From a virus: a stretch of 24,032 nucleotides of DNA. The notes beneath the pieces are model-generated. The model was given only the letters and a program-made list of their open reading frames with translations. It had not been told where the DNA came from and did not search any database. Where the stretch lies: IMG/VR virus record IMGVR_UViG_3300023210_000221, positions 1 through 24,032 of that record; one strand, given 5' to 3'. The position numbers were made by a program, and so were the translations under genes. Below, in pieces: positions 1 to 7,633 of this stretch (position 1 is its first letter; every line of letters begins with the position of its first letter).

Positions 1-4
1 ACTA

Positions 5-199
5 ATGGCCTTACTTCAACACGGAGATAAATATCAGGTAGTCTGGAATGGCTCAGAGATGGTCATTACTTGGACTGATGATACAGGGCTTGCTGATGCA
101 ACTTTGTTCAGTATCGGGGTTGACCCTGAAGCTGCGGGTGGCAGTGAAACTAACTTGCCTATTATGTTTAATCATTACAATAAAAATATAGGAACTTAA
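5..199 (+). CDS. Small hypothetical phage protein
   Basis: A 64-residue protein that I do not recognise. It starts at the first ATG in the window; only four bases lie upstream, so its ribosome binding site and a longer start cannot be judged. It has no signal peptide or membrane segment and looks like a small soluble beta-rich protein, with a run of alternating polar and hydrophobic residues near YQVVWNGSEMVITW. It stops three bases before the next start, and the last codons overlap that gene's AGGA ribosome binding site, so the two are probably co-translated. Being first in a run of virion-type genes suggests a virion or assembly role, which is inference only. Confidence 0.6.
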   Translation: MALLQHGDKYQVVWNGSEMVITWTDDTGLADATLFSIGVDPEAAGGSETNLPIMFNHYNKNIGT

Positions 200-202
200 A
201 TT

Positions 203-1408
203 ATGTTATTTTTAAAAGCAAACACGGCAGTTGATGTTCTTATTGGCCCCTTTGTAGATGATACAGATGGTAAGACTGCCGAAACAGGATTAACAATTTC
301 TCAGGCTGATATCAGGTTGTCAAAAAATGGGCAGAATATGGCTCAAAAAAATGATGCCACAGCAGCAGTGCATGATGAACTTGGTTATTATAACTGTGAA
401 CTTGACGCTACTGATACCAACACCGAGGGGAACCTGACTCTATTAGTACATGAATCAGGAGCTTTGCCTGTAAGACATGAATATCAAGTGCTTTCAGAAG
501 CAGCCTGGGATAGTATGTTTGCTGCCAAAGATACTGGTTATATGAACATTAATGTCAATACAGTTAATGAGACTGCTCAGACTGCCAATGATAATGGTGC
601 GGATATTAACGCTATACTCCTTGATACGGCAGAAATAGCTAATTTAAATGATGTATCAACCTCAGATTTAAATACGGCTTGCGATACTGTTACAGTAACA
701 AGTATGGCAGCTAATGTTATGAATGCAAGCGCATTGGCTACAGATGCAGTTACAGAGATTCAATCTGGACTTGCAACTCCAACAAACATAACAGCAGGAA
801 CTATTGCAACAGTAACAAATGCAGTAACAACAGATTCAGCTTCAAGAACAGCAAGCCAGGCAGATGTTTCAAGTCTTGCAACATCAACAGAATTATCAAC
901 TCATGATGGTAAACTCGATACAGTTGATGGAATAGTAGATACTATTTTAGTTGACACAGCAGATATGCAGCCAAGAGTAGCAGCAATTGAAGTTGATACT
1001 GGAACTACACTTGACGGAAAGATTGATACAATAGATGGTATTGTGGATAGTATTCTTACTGATACAGCAGCTATACTTGTTGATACAAATGAGCTTCAAA
1101 CAGATGGGATTACCGCATTAATTACAGAATTAAATAATCTATCAGCAGCAAATGTAAACGCAGAAATAGTAGACGCGCTTGCAACTGATACTTATGCGGA
1201 GCCTGGAGATGAAGCACCTGGAGCAACTATATCACTTTCAGATAAGATAAATTATATATATAAGTTTCTTAGAAATAAGATTGAAACAACACAGACCAGA
1301 ATTCACGTATACAATGATGCTGGAGATAATAAAGACCATTCATCTATTATTGCTGACAACGGAACGACAACATTTACAAGAGGCGAATTTGGAGCTGGTG
1401 ACGCTTAA
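203..1408 (+). CDS. Fibre-like virion protein with repetitive stalk
   Basis: A 401-residue protein with three parts. Residues 1-115 form a compact N-terminal domain with motifs such as GLTISQADIRLSKNGQNMAQ and LVHESGALPVRHEYQ; I recall this domain from many uncultured-phage structural proteins, usually without a named function. Residues about 120-345 are a low-complexity, Asp/Thr/Ala-rich helical or fibrous stalk with a clear duplication: the peptide starting GKLDTVDGIVDTIL at residue 236 returns as GKIDTIDGIVDSIL at residue 272. Residues about 350-401 are a small C-terminal domain (NYIYKFLRNKI, then a beta-rich tail). Anchor, stalk and tip is the layout of phage fibres or spikes. Its place upstream of terminase rather than next to the tail genes leaves open a head fibre or accessory tail fibre. 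It is followed by a TAATG overlap with the next gene. Confidence 0.6.
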   Translation: MLFLKANTAVDVLIGPFVDDTDGKTAETGLTISQADIRLSKNGQNMAQKNDATAAVHDELGYYNCELDATDTNTEGNLTLLVHESGALPVRHEYQVLSEAAWDSMFAAKDTGYMNINVNTVNETAQTANDNGADINAILLDTAEIANLNDVSTSDLNTACDTVTVTSMAANVMNASALATDAVTEIQSGLATPTNITAGTIATVTNAVTTDSASRTASQADVSSLATSTELSTHDGKLDTVDGIVDTILVDTADMQPRVAAIEVDTGTTLDGKIDTIDGIVDSILTDTAAILVDTNELQTDGITALITELNNLSAANVNAEIVDALATDTYAEPGDEAPGATISLSDKINYIYKFLRNKIETTQTRIHVYNDAGDNKDHSSIIADNGTTTFTRGEFGAGDA

Positions 1409-1875
1409 TGGCTGTTGATACAAGATTAAAAAGACAATCTGCTACTTGCATAGCAATGCCTTGTATGTTTTCTGGTATGTATCCTGATACATCTGGGATT
1501 GTTCAAGCAGAGAGGCAAGCAATCACTTGGAGTTATAGCGGAATTTTAACAACTAGTGGAGCAACAGTAATCATAGATATTGGGTCTATTAATCTCCTTG
1601 GAAAAGATATTTCAATTAATAGAAGTGTAAATATTTCAGTTGGTTCAATTGCTTTAACTGGAAAAGATTTATTTACAAGTATGGATAGTACAATTTCTAT
1701 AGTAAAAGGTGCGATAGCGTATACTGGATTAGATTTTCAAATTAATAGAGTTATACATATACTTAAAGGGTTGATTACATTTACAGGAAAAAGTTTTATA
1801 ACAACTGTTGGTGGTGTAATAATTGGAGTATTTAGACGTTCAAAAAGTTGGTTAATTAATTCTCGGAGGAGATAA
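1408..1875 (+). CDS. Phage protein with four GxIxxxGKD beta-type repeats
   Basis: A 155-residue protein whose ATG shares one base with the upstream stop codon (TAATG), implying coupled translation. Residues 59-140 hold four degenerate repeats of 20-22 residues, each with a core Gly-x-Ile-x-hydrophobic-Thr/Leu-Gly-Lys/Leu-Asp/Ser: GSINLLGKD, GSIALTGKD, GAIAYTGLD and GLITFTGKS. Alternating hydrophobic residues predict short beta strands, so a small beta-solenoid or stacked hairpins is likely. Similar GxxxITG repeats occur in other phage structural proteins, as far as I recall. The C-terminus, SRRR, is encoded by the very bases (CGGAGGAGA) that form the ribosome binding site of the next gene. 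No function can be assigned beyond a probable virion component. Confidence 0.55.
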   Translation: MAVDTRLKRQSATCIAMPCMFSGMYPDTSGIVQAERQAITWSYSGILTTSGATVIIDIGSINLLGKDISINRSVNISVGSIALTGKDLFTSMDSTISIVKGAIAYTGLDFQINRVIHILKGLITFTGKSFITTVGGVIIGVFRRSKSWLINSRRR

Positions 1876-1879
1876 TAAA

Positions 1880-2122
1880 ATGAAGTGGAGATTCTGGAAA
1901 AAGGAAGAGGTAAAAAAGTCTACTATAGGTGTACAAGGTAAAGCACTTTTAGTTAATCCATCTGAGAAGAAAAAAGAACTGAGAAATTTAAATAGACTTA
2001 AGAAGTGCGAAGAAAAGATGAAAGCATTAGATAAAGATTCACCTGAGTATTTATCTTTTAAAGCTGAGTATTATAGAAGAAAAGGTATATTAATAGCGAG
2101 TGAGTTAAAGGGAGGTAAATAA
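1880..2122 (+). CDS. Small basic helical hypothetical protein
   Basis: An 80-residue Lys/Glu-rich protein with a very strong GGAGGAG ribosome binding site located inside the end of the upstream gene. The N-terminus (MKWRFWKKEEVKKS) is basic and aromatic. Residues about 31-76 look like a helical pair, with LRNLNRLKKCEEKMKAL followed by SPEYLSFKAEYYRRKGILIASEL. There is no membrane segment. Its size is too small for a usual small terminase, and I see no DNA-binding helix-turn-helix. It overlaps the next start by one base (TAATG). Function unknown; a minor assembly or virion role is suggested only by context. Confidence 0.55.
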   Translation: MKWRFWKKEEVKKSTIGVQGKALLVNPSEKKKELRNLNRLKKCEEKMKALDKDSPEYLSFKAEYYRRKGILIASELKGGK

Positions 2123-2562
2123 TGGCCTGGACAATATTTGATACATTTCTTGAGAAACAGGAAAGTGGTTCAACTGTTAATCTTGATACAGGCGGAGATA
2201 CTATTAAGATAATGTTAGTTGATAATACACGGGCTCCGGTTGAGGCAACTGATGCAAATATGACAGCTATTGAAGCAAATCAGTGCGCAGGAGATGGATA
2301 TACTGATGATGGAGCGACATTGGTTAATCAAGATATAACACTTGCAGCTGGGACAGTTAAATTTGATGCCAATGATGTTACTTGGAGTCAAGGAGCAAGT
2401 GGTGTTACAGATGCTTATTATGCAGTGATTTATAAGTTTACTGGTACTGGTTATGCTAATGATATACCTATTTGTTTTTCAGCGTTAACTGGACCAGTAG
2501 GAAACGATACAGGAGATTTAACAATTCAGTTTGATACTGATGGAATATTTGAGAAAACTTAA
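2122..2562 (+). CDS. Beta-rich putative virion protein
   Basis: A 146-residue acidic protein with the pattern of a phage structural family that I recall from many genomes. It opens with a short amphipathic stretch (FDTFLEKQESGSTVNLD), continues with GDTIKIMLVDN, then a region with GDGYTDDGATLVNQDITL, then VKFDANDVTWSQG, an AYYAVIYKFTGTGY strand pair and a closing GDLTIQFDTDGIF. The spacing of strands and Asp/Gly turns suggests a beta sandwich. It starts directly at the stop of the preceding gene behind GGGAGG. Family members usually lie among head or tail genes, so a decoration or minor tail role is plausible but unproven. Confidence 0.55.
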   Translation: MAWTIFDTFLEKQESGSTVNLDTGGDTIKIMLVDNTRAPVEATDANMTAIEANQCAGDGYTDDGATLVNQDITLAAGTVKFDANDVTWSQGASGVTDAYYAVIYKFTGTGYANDIPICFSALTGPVGNDTGDLTIQFDTDGIFEKT

Positions 2563-2574
2563 AGGAGATAAAAG

Positions 2575-2931
2575 ATGGGCGATAATATGAGAGATAGGAT
2601 TAAGGAAGTTACAGTAGCATTAAGCGGTACTGTATCAAGTGCATTTAGTCTTGAATCACATGAGATTTTTGTAGGGGCTATTTTTCCTGCGATGGATAAT
2701 GGAGCTATTAAACTTCAGTATTCAATTGATGGTGGTTCAAACTATGTTCATGTACTAGACCCAATAGACGGAGAACATTTAATTATAGCGGCATCTGGTG
2801 CAGATATTGGAGTTATAGATATTTCAGATTATATTAGATTTGTTCATGCTAATAATGAGCATCTTCTTAGATTTACTTGCGCAAGTCAATCTTCTGGTGC
2901 AGTAACTATTACAGTTTTACTTAGAGGTTAA
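2575..2931 (+). CDS. Beta-sandwich putative virion protein
   Basis: A 118-residue protein preceded by AAAGGAG at good spacing. The sequence EVTVALSGTVSSAFSLESHE, then GAIFPAMDNGAIKLQYSIDG, then an Asp-Gly-Gly-Ser turn and a C-terminal TITVLLRG strand give an all-beta profile. I recall similar short proteins in phage structural operons, next to fibre or tail-tip genes, normally called hypothetical. The next gene, terminase, begins at the base after its stop codon. Nothing indicates secretion or catalysis. A virion surface or connector role is inferred from fold type and neighbours. Confidence 0.55.
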   Translation: MGDNMRDRIKEVTVALSGTVSSAFSLESHEIFVGAIFPAMDNGAIKLQYSIDGGSNYVHVLDPIDGEHLIIAASGADIGVIDISDYIRFVHANNEHLLRFTCASQSSGAVTITVLLRG

Positions 2932-4407
2932 ATGGATTTAGATTCTGACATAAATAAAAGTGTACTTAAAACTCTTTCTGAGTGGAAAAGAAGTCCGCTT
3001 CAGTTTGTAACGGAGTGTGTTAAGGCAACTCCGTCGACTCAGCAAATTGAACTTCTTCAATCAGTTGCGAAGGAAAAACGTATCACTGTACGAAGTGGTC
3101 ACGGGATTGGGAAAGATACAAGTGCTTCATGGATTGCTCTTTGGTTTCTTACAACTAGACCTTATGCGAAGGTTGTAGTAACTGCGCCGACTAACAGGCA
3201 GCTTCGAGATATATTTCTTGCGGAAATTTCTAAGTGGTTGAGACAATCTACTGTGGTTGATGAATTTATAGTAAGGAAAGATTCTATTCAGCATAAAGAA
3301 GCACCTAAAGAGTGGTGGTTGAGATTGATAAGTCCTTCAGTCAGAGCAACAAAGGAAGAACAGGCGGAGACACTTGCTGGACTTCATGGTGATCACTTGT
3401 TAATCATTTGTGACGAAGCAAGTGGTATTCCAGACCCAACTTTCATTCCTCTTGAAGGTGCAATGACACAAGCAGATAATAAGGTTCTTCTTATTGGTAA
3501 TATGACTAAGAATTCAGGATATTTTTATGACTCACACTTCCATGCTGGAGTAAAGAAACACTGGAAGAAATTTCACTTTGACTCAAGAGAAAGCTCAAAT
3601 GTAGACCCAAGTATGCCGAAGTACTTTGAATCTAAATACGGTCTTGATTCTAATATATACAGAATCAGGGTTGAAGGAAATCCTCCACTGCAGGATGAAG
3701 ATACTCTGATTCCTCTTTGGTCAGCTCAGCAATGCATTGGACAGGAATTTGAAGTTGCTGAAGATGAGCCGTTGTATCTCGGAGTTGATGTAGCAAGGTA
3801 TGGAGATGATGCAAGTATAATCCTTCCAAGACAAGGACTTCGGATTGACCCTTGGGAGACTTTTAGAAAATTGAACACCATTGATCTTGGTGGATTTGTT
3901 CTTCAGACGTATCAAGAACTTAACGCAAGCGGAGTTGGGATAGATGTTATAGGTGTTGGAGCTGGTGTTACTGATTGGCTTGAGAAAAGGAACTTGAAAA
4001 ACCTTCACCAGATTAATGTAACAATGTCTTCAAGTGATATTTCAAAGTATCATAAACTTCGAGACGAGCTTTGGTGTAAGGTAAGAGACAACTGTTTACT
4101 TGGAAAATATTCTTTCCCTGATGTTAAAGTTGTTGGTGATACAGAGAGTCTTGGTGAACAACTTGCTAGTGAGCTTGCTACTCCGAGGTATAAATTTAAC
4201 GCTCATGGTGGGTATGTGATTGAGAGTAAAAAAGATATGAAAGCTAGAGGTATTGCGAGTCCAAATATAGCAGATGCGCTTTGTATTACTGAGTATTTTT
4301 CAAACGATAGTACAAGGGTTTTTGCTAAGGAAACTGATGATAGTTACTCTTCTGGGAGTAGGTACAGTAACAGAGTAACTAGTGAAACCAGTTGGATGGG
4401 AGCATAA
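2932..4407 (+). CDS. terL: Terminase large subunit (TerL)
   Basis: A 491-residue DNA-packaging motor: an N-terminal ATPase that translocates phage DNA through the portal, and a C-terminal RNase H-like nuclease that cuts the concatemer. ATPase features: Walker A at residues 55-62 (SGHGIGKD, Lys61), Walker B at 156-162 (LLIICDE, Asp161-Glu162), and a coupling motif around 186-192 (LLIGNMT). Nuclease features: the first acidic motif YLGVDVARYGDD with Asp286, a second near IDVIG with Asp338, and a third in NIADAL with Asp448. Length fits the family. The Walker A position after Lys, usually Ser or Thr, is Asp62 followed by Thr63. It begins at the base after the preceding stop and overlaps the next ATG by one base. 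No small terminase is recognisable in the window. Confidence 0.95.
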   Translation: MDLDSDINKSVLKTLSEWKRSPLQFVTECVKATPSTQQIELLQSVAKEKRITVRSGHGIGKDTSASWIALWFLTTRPYAKVVVTAPTNRQLRDIFLAEISKWLRQSTVVDEFIVRKDSIQHKEAPKEWWLRLISPSVRATKEEQAETLAGLHGDHLLIICDEASGIPDPTFIPLEGAMTQADNKVLLIGNMTKNSGYFYDSHFHAGVKKHWKKFHFDSRESSNVDPSMPKYFESKYGLDSNIYRIRVEGNPPLQDEDTLIPLWSAQQCIGQEFEVAEDEPLYLGVDVARYGDDASIILPRQGLRIDPWETFRKLNTIDLGGFVLQTYQELNASGVGIDVIGVGAGVTDWLEKRNLKNLHQINVTMSSSDISKYHKLRDELWCKVRDNCLLGKYSFPDVKVVGDTESLGEQLASELATPRYKFNAHGGYVIESKKDMKARGIASPNIADALCITEYFSNDSTRVFAKETDDSYSSGSRYSNRVTSETSWMGA

Positions 4408-4598
4408 TGGAAATACTTAGTTATAATTTAAAAACTGGTGTTTTATCCGTAAAGTATAATACTAAAACTGTATGGGAGTATTCTCCAATTAATGAAGATA
4501 CTTTTTATCAGATAATGGGGGCGAAGTCTTCTAATAGTAAAGTAAAAAATATACTTCGTAAGTTATCTATTGTTGGTGAAAATAAAGGAGTTATGTAA
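4407..4598 (+). CDS. Small KTSC-like protein
   Basis: A 63-residue protein starting at the ATG that overlaps the terL stop codon (TAATG), with GGGAG just upstream; an in-frame ATG at 4392 lies inside terL and is less likely. The sequence GVLSVKYNTKTVWEYSPINE, followed by a Phe-Tyr-x-x-Met-Gly-Ala-Lys-Ser-Ser stretch and a basic helix, resembles the small KTSC domain (originally noted at the C-terminus of some lysyl-tRNA synthetases and common as a stand-alone phage protein): a beta hairpin ending in YxY or WEY, then a helix with an Ala-Ser segment. Its role in phages is unknown. It sits between TerL and portal, both packaging-motor parts, and its stop overlaps the portal start. Confidence 0.55.
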   Translation: MEILSYNLKTGVLSVKYNTKTVWEYSPINEDTFYQIMGAKSSNSKVKNILRKLSIVGENKGVM

Positions 4599-7500
4599 TG
4601 AATTCAGCTGCTGATACAAAAATACTTAAAGAGATTCAAGATAGGCTGCAGAAAGCTATAGATGAAGATGACGAGAACAGAAAACTTGCTCTTGACGACC
4701 TTGAGTTTGTTGGAGAAGATGGTGCTCAGTGGCCTGAAGAGATAAAAAATCAAAGAATTTCAGATGGTAGACCTTGTCTAACGATAAACAAGATGTCTGT
4801 GTTTATTGACCAAGTTGTTGGCGACCAAAGAATGAATCGACCAAGTATTAAAGTTGTACCTGTTGACTCTGTTGGAGATCCTGAGGTGGCTAGAATTCTT
4901 GGTGGGTGGATTAAGCATGTTCAGCAGGTATCTAAAGCTGATATAGCTATAGACCACGGATTTGAGCACGCTGTGACTTGTGGATACGGAGCATTGAGAG
5001 TAGTTACAAAGTATGTAAACGATACTTCTCAAGACCAAGATGCTTTTATAGAAAAGGTAGACAACGCACTTGCTATTTATTGGGGCAAAGCACTTGAATA
5101 CGACCGGTCAGATGCTAATTACTGTATACTTATTACTGATATGGATAGAGATGAGTATAAAGAAAAATACGGAGAAGAAGGAATTGAATTTAATACTTCA
5201 AGTGGAGAATATGTTGAAGGTTGGTGTACGAAAGATACTGTAAGACTTGCAGAATATTTTGTAAAAGAGTTTAAAGAAGAGTGGGTGTATTTTCTTGAAG
5301 ATGGTAGAGCTGTAAAGGAACTTGAAGAGGAAGATGTAGAAGTAGGCAGAAGAAAAGTTAAATCTTACTCCATCATGTGGTATCTGGTTTCTGGCAGTAA
5401 AGTTCTTGAAAAGAAAAAATGGGTAGGGAAAAAGTATATTCCGATAATTCCTATTTGGGGAAAAGAGTTGAATATTGCTGGGAAGAGAAAGATTCGTGGG
5501 TTGATAAGGCATGCTAAAGACTCTCAGAGAATGTTCAATTACTGGAACGCGCTTTCACTTAATACATTAATTCCAACTCCTGAAGGATGGCTTAAAATGA
5601 GGGATATTAAGTCTGGTTATCAAGTATTTGACGAAAAAGGACAAGTCTGCAATGTCACAAATATAAGTCCTGTATATAAAAATCGAGAGTGTCTTGAAGT
5701 ATTGTTTGATGATGGTTCAGTTATTACTGCAGATAAAGACCATCTTTGGAAAGTAGAAGAAAGAGGTAAAAGAGTAAGTGCTGGACAGACTTGGGAAACT
5801 AAAGTTATTGCTACTAAAGAATTGGTAAGTAAAAAACATTTTATTTATCTTACAGAACCGCTTGATTTACCAGAACAAAAACTTTTAATTCATCCTTATG
5901 TACTTGGAGTATGGCTTGGAGATGGAAGTTCTCGTGAACCAAATTTTACACAGCATATAGATGATATGGAGGAAATTTCATCTTATATTAGATATTTTGG
6001 TTATGAACTTGGGGATTATATAGCTAGACAAGAGACTTCAGCTGTTCGAACTATTTTAGGTGTGAGGCATCTTTTTACTGAGTTAAATTTACTAGAAAAT
6101 AAGCATATACCGTATCAGTATGTAAGAGGCTCTAAAGAACAAAGGCTTGAACTTCTTCGAGGTTTAATGGATACAGACGGTTCAATAAACCCATCAAATG
6201 GAAGTTGTTATTTTACAACTACAAGTATAGAGTTAGCTAAAGGGTTTTCTGAGCTTCTTCATACATTAGGTATAAAGACTAAGCACTTTATTCGAGATAG
6301 AAGAGGGGAAAGTAATACATTAGCTAATGGTCAAGTAATTACTTGTAGGCAATTATCCCATGAATTTTATTTTACTGTTTATGAAGATATGAAAGTTTTT
6401 CATTTAAAACGTAAGTTTAAATATTTAGGTATGAGAAAAGAACAACGAAGACGTACTAAGAGGTTTGGAATTAAAAGTATTACTTCTATACCATCTGTTG
6501 ATGTTAAATGTATTACAGTAGATAGTGAATCTTCATTGTATTTAGCTGGAAACAGTATGATTCCTACTCATAATTCAATTGATACAGAAGTTATATCGCT
6601 TCAGCCAAGAAATCCTTACCTTGTTACGCCGAAGCAGATTTCAGGGCATGAATCTCAGTGGAAAGAAGCACACAAGAAAAATTTCCCATATCTTCTTGTT
6701 AATCCTGACCCGCAGGCTCCAGCATGGCCTAAGAGAGAAACACCACCTCAGGCATCTAGTGGGATGATAGAAAGGATTCAAGCTACTGACCAAGAAATGC
6801 GTGATACAGTTGGGTTACAGAAAGCAGCTCTTGGTATGCAAGGTAATGAGAGAAGTGGTAAGGCTATTATTGAGAGAAAGAAAGAAGGTGATGTAGGTAC
6901 TTTTGCATTTATAGATAACCTTGCAAGGTCGATTGAACAACTTGGTAGAGTTCTTGTTGATGTGGCTCCTGGGGTTTTGGATACAGAGAGAATCGTTAGA
7001 CTTGGACTTGAAAATGGTAGTCAAGAATTTGTTGACGTTAATAAAGAGAGTGAAGAATTTGGAACAAAGAAAATATTAAATGATACATCTGTTGGAACAT
7101 ATGACGTTGTAGTCTCTGTTGGGCCGAGCTTTGATACACAGCGGTCTGAAGCAAGACAATCAATGTCGGAGTTTATACAATATTATCCTGACGCGGCTCC
7201 GCTTATTGGGGATTTATACGCTAAGGTAATGGACTGGCCTGGGGCGGAGGAAGTGTCTGAGAGACTTGAATTCCTTCTTCCAAAAGAAATAAAGGAAACT
7301 AAAGCCATTGAGGATGCTAAATTGAGTGGAGAACCGCCGCCTTCTCCACCCCCACCACCTCCGCCCACACCAGAACAGCAGATGGAAATGCAGAGTAATG
7401 AGTTGAAGTTGCAGGAAGGTCAGATTAAGCTACAAGAAAGTCAAGTTAAACTCCAAGACTCTCAACTTGAACTTGAAGAAAGTAAAATGAAATTTGAACA

Positions 7501-7633
7501 AGAGAAAGTAAAGCTTGAACAAGAAAAAGTTAAACTTATACAAATGCAACAAGATGTTAAAATGAAAGCTGTTGATTTTATTGGAGGAAGAAATAAAAGA
7601 AAGGAAGAAAAGAATGGAGAAGAAAATGGATAA
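4598..7633 (+). CDS. P22-type portal protein precursor interrupted by an intein
   Basis: A 1,011-residue precursor. The two exteins (residues 1-317 and 660-1011) join into a 669-residue portal of the P22 gp1 type, near the 725 residues of P22 portal. The portal is the dodecameric ring at the DNA-entry vertex and binds TerL outside and the gp4-like adaptor below. Family signs: an N-terminal helix with LDDLEFVGEDGAQWP, DGRPCLTINKMSVFIDQVVG, MNRPSIKVVP, and the junction KDSQRMFNYWN joined to SIDTEVISLQP. After the body comes a proline run (residues 913-925, eleven Pro) and then about 70 residues of heptad-like Leu/Gln/Lys/Glu helix, fitting the C-terminal barrel that extends into the capsid in P22. 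Start is set by AAAGGAG at 4584-4590 and a TAATG junction. The intein must splice out for the portal to work. Confidence 0.92.
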   Translation: MNSAADTKILKEIQDRLQKAIDEDDENRKLALDDLEFVGEDGAQWPEEIKNQRISDGRPCLTINKMSVFIDQVVGDQRMNRPSIKVVPVDSVGDPEVARILGGWIKHVQQVSKADIAIDHGFEHAVTCGYGALRVVTKYVNDTSQDQDAFIEKVDNALAIYWGKALEYDRSDANYCILITDMDRDEYKEKYGEEGIEFNTSSGEYVEGWCTKDTVRLAEYFVKEFKEEWVYFLEDGRAVKELEEEDVEVGRRKVKSYSIMWYLVSGSKVLEKKKWVGKKYIPIIPIWGKELNIAGKRKIRGLIRHAKDSQRMFNYWNALSLNTLIPTPEGWLKMRDIKSGYQVFDEKGQVCNVTNISPVYKNRECLEVLFDDGSVITADKDHLWKVEERGKRVSAGQTWETKVIATKELVSKKHFIYLTEPLDLPEQKLLIHPYVLGVWLGDGSSREPNFTQHIDDMEEISSYIRYFGYELGDYIARQETSAVRTILGVRHLFTELNLLENKHIPYQYVRGSKEQRLELLRGLMDTDGSINPSNGSCYFTTTSIELAKGFSELLHTLGIKTKHFIRDRRGESNTLANGQVITCRQLSHEFYFTVYEDMKVFHLKRKFKYLGMRKEQRRRTKRFGIKSITSIPSVDVKCITVDSESSLYLAGNSMIPTHNSIDTEVISLQPRNPYLVTPKQISGHESQWKEAHKKNFPYLLVNPDPQAPAWPKRETPPQASSGMIERIQATDQEMRDTVGLQKAALGMQGNERSGKAIIERKKEGDVGTFAFIDNLARSIEQLGRVLVDVAPGVLDTERIVRLGLENGSQEFVDVNKESEEFGTKKILNDTSVGTYDVVVSVGPSFDTQRSEARQSMSEFIQYYPDAAPLIGDLYAKVMDWPGAEEVSERLEFLLPKEIKETKAIEDAKLSGEPPPSPPPPPPPTPEQQMEMQSNELKLQEGQIKLQESQVKLQDSQLELEESKMKFEQEKVKLEQEKVKLIQMQQDVKMKAVDFIGGRNKRKEEKNGEENG
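5549..6574 (+). mobile_element. Class 3-type intein with LAGLIDADG homing endonuclease
   Basis: A 342-residue in-frame insertion, portal residues 318-659, with extein junctions Asn317/Ala318 and Asn659/Ser660. Block A is ALSLNTLIPTPEGW, starting with Ala instead of the Cys or Ser nucleophile. Block B holds DHLW with His382 and Trp384 at position B:12. Block F is VKCITVD with Cys638 at F:4, replacing the usual Asp. Block G is PTHN followed by Ser, with Thr657 at G:5. Trp, Cys and Thr at these places are the WCT signature of class 3 inteins, which start splicing from the block F Cys. Between the splicing halves lie two endonuclease motifs, VLGVWLGDGSS (Asp442) and LLRGLMDTDGS (Asp527), both with their acidic residues, so homing activity looks possible. 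No stop or frameshift breaks it. Confidence 0.9.

Noticed and set aside
6579-6767. Out-of-frame + strand reading frame just after the intein
   Set aside because: Lies within the C-extein coding sequence, has no ribosome binding site, and the portal frame is intact.
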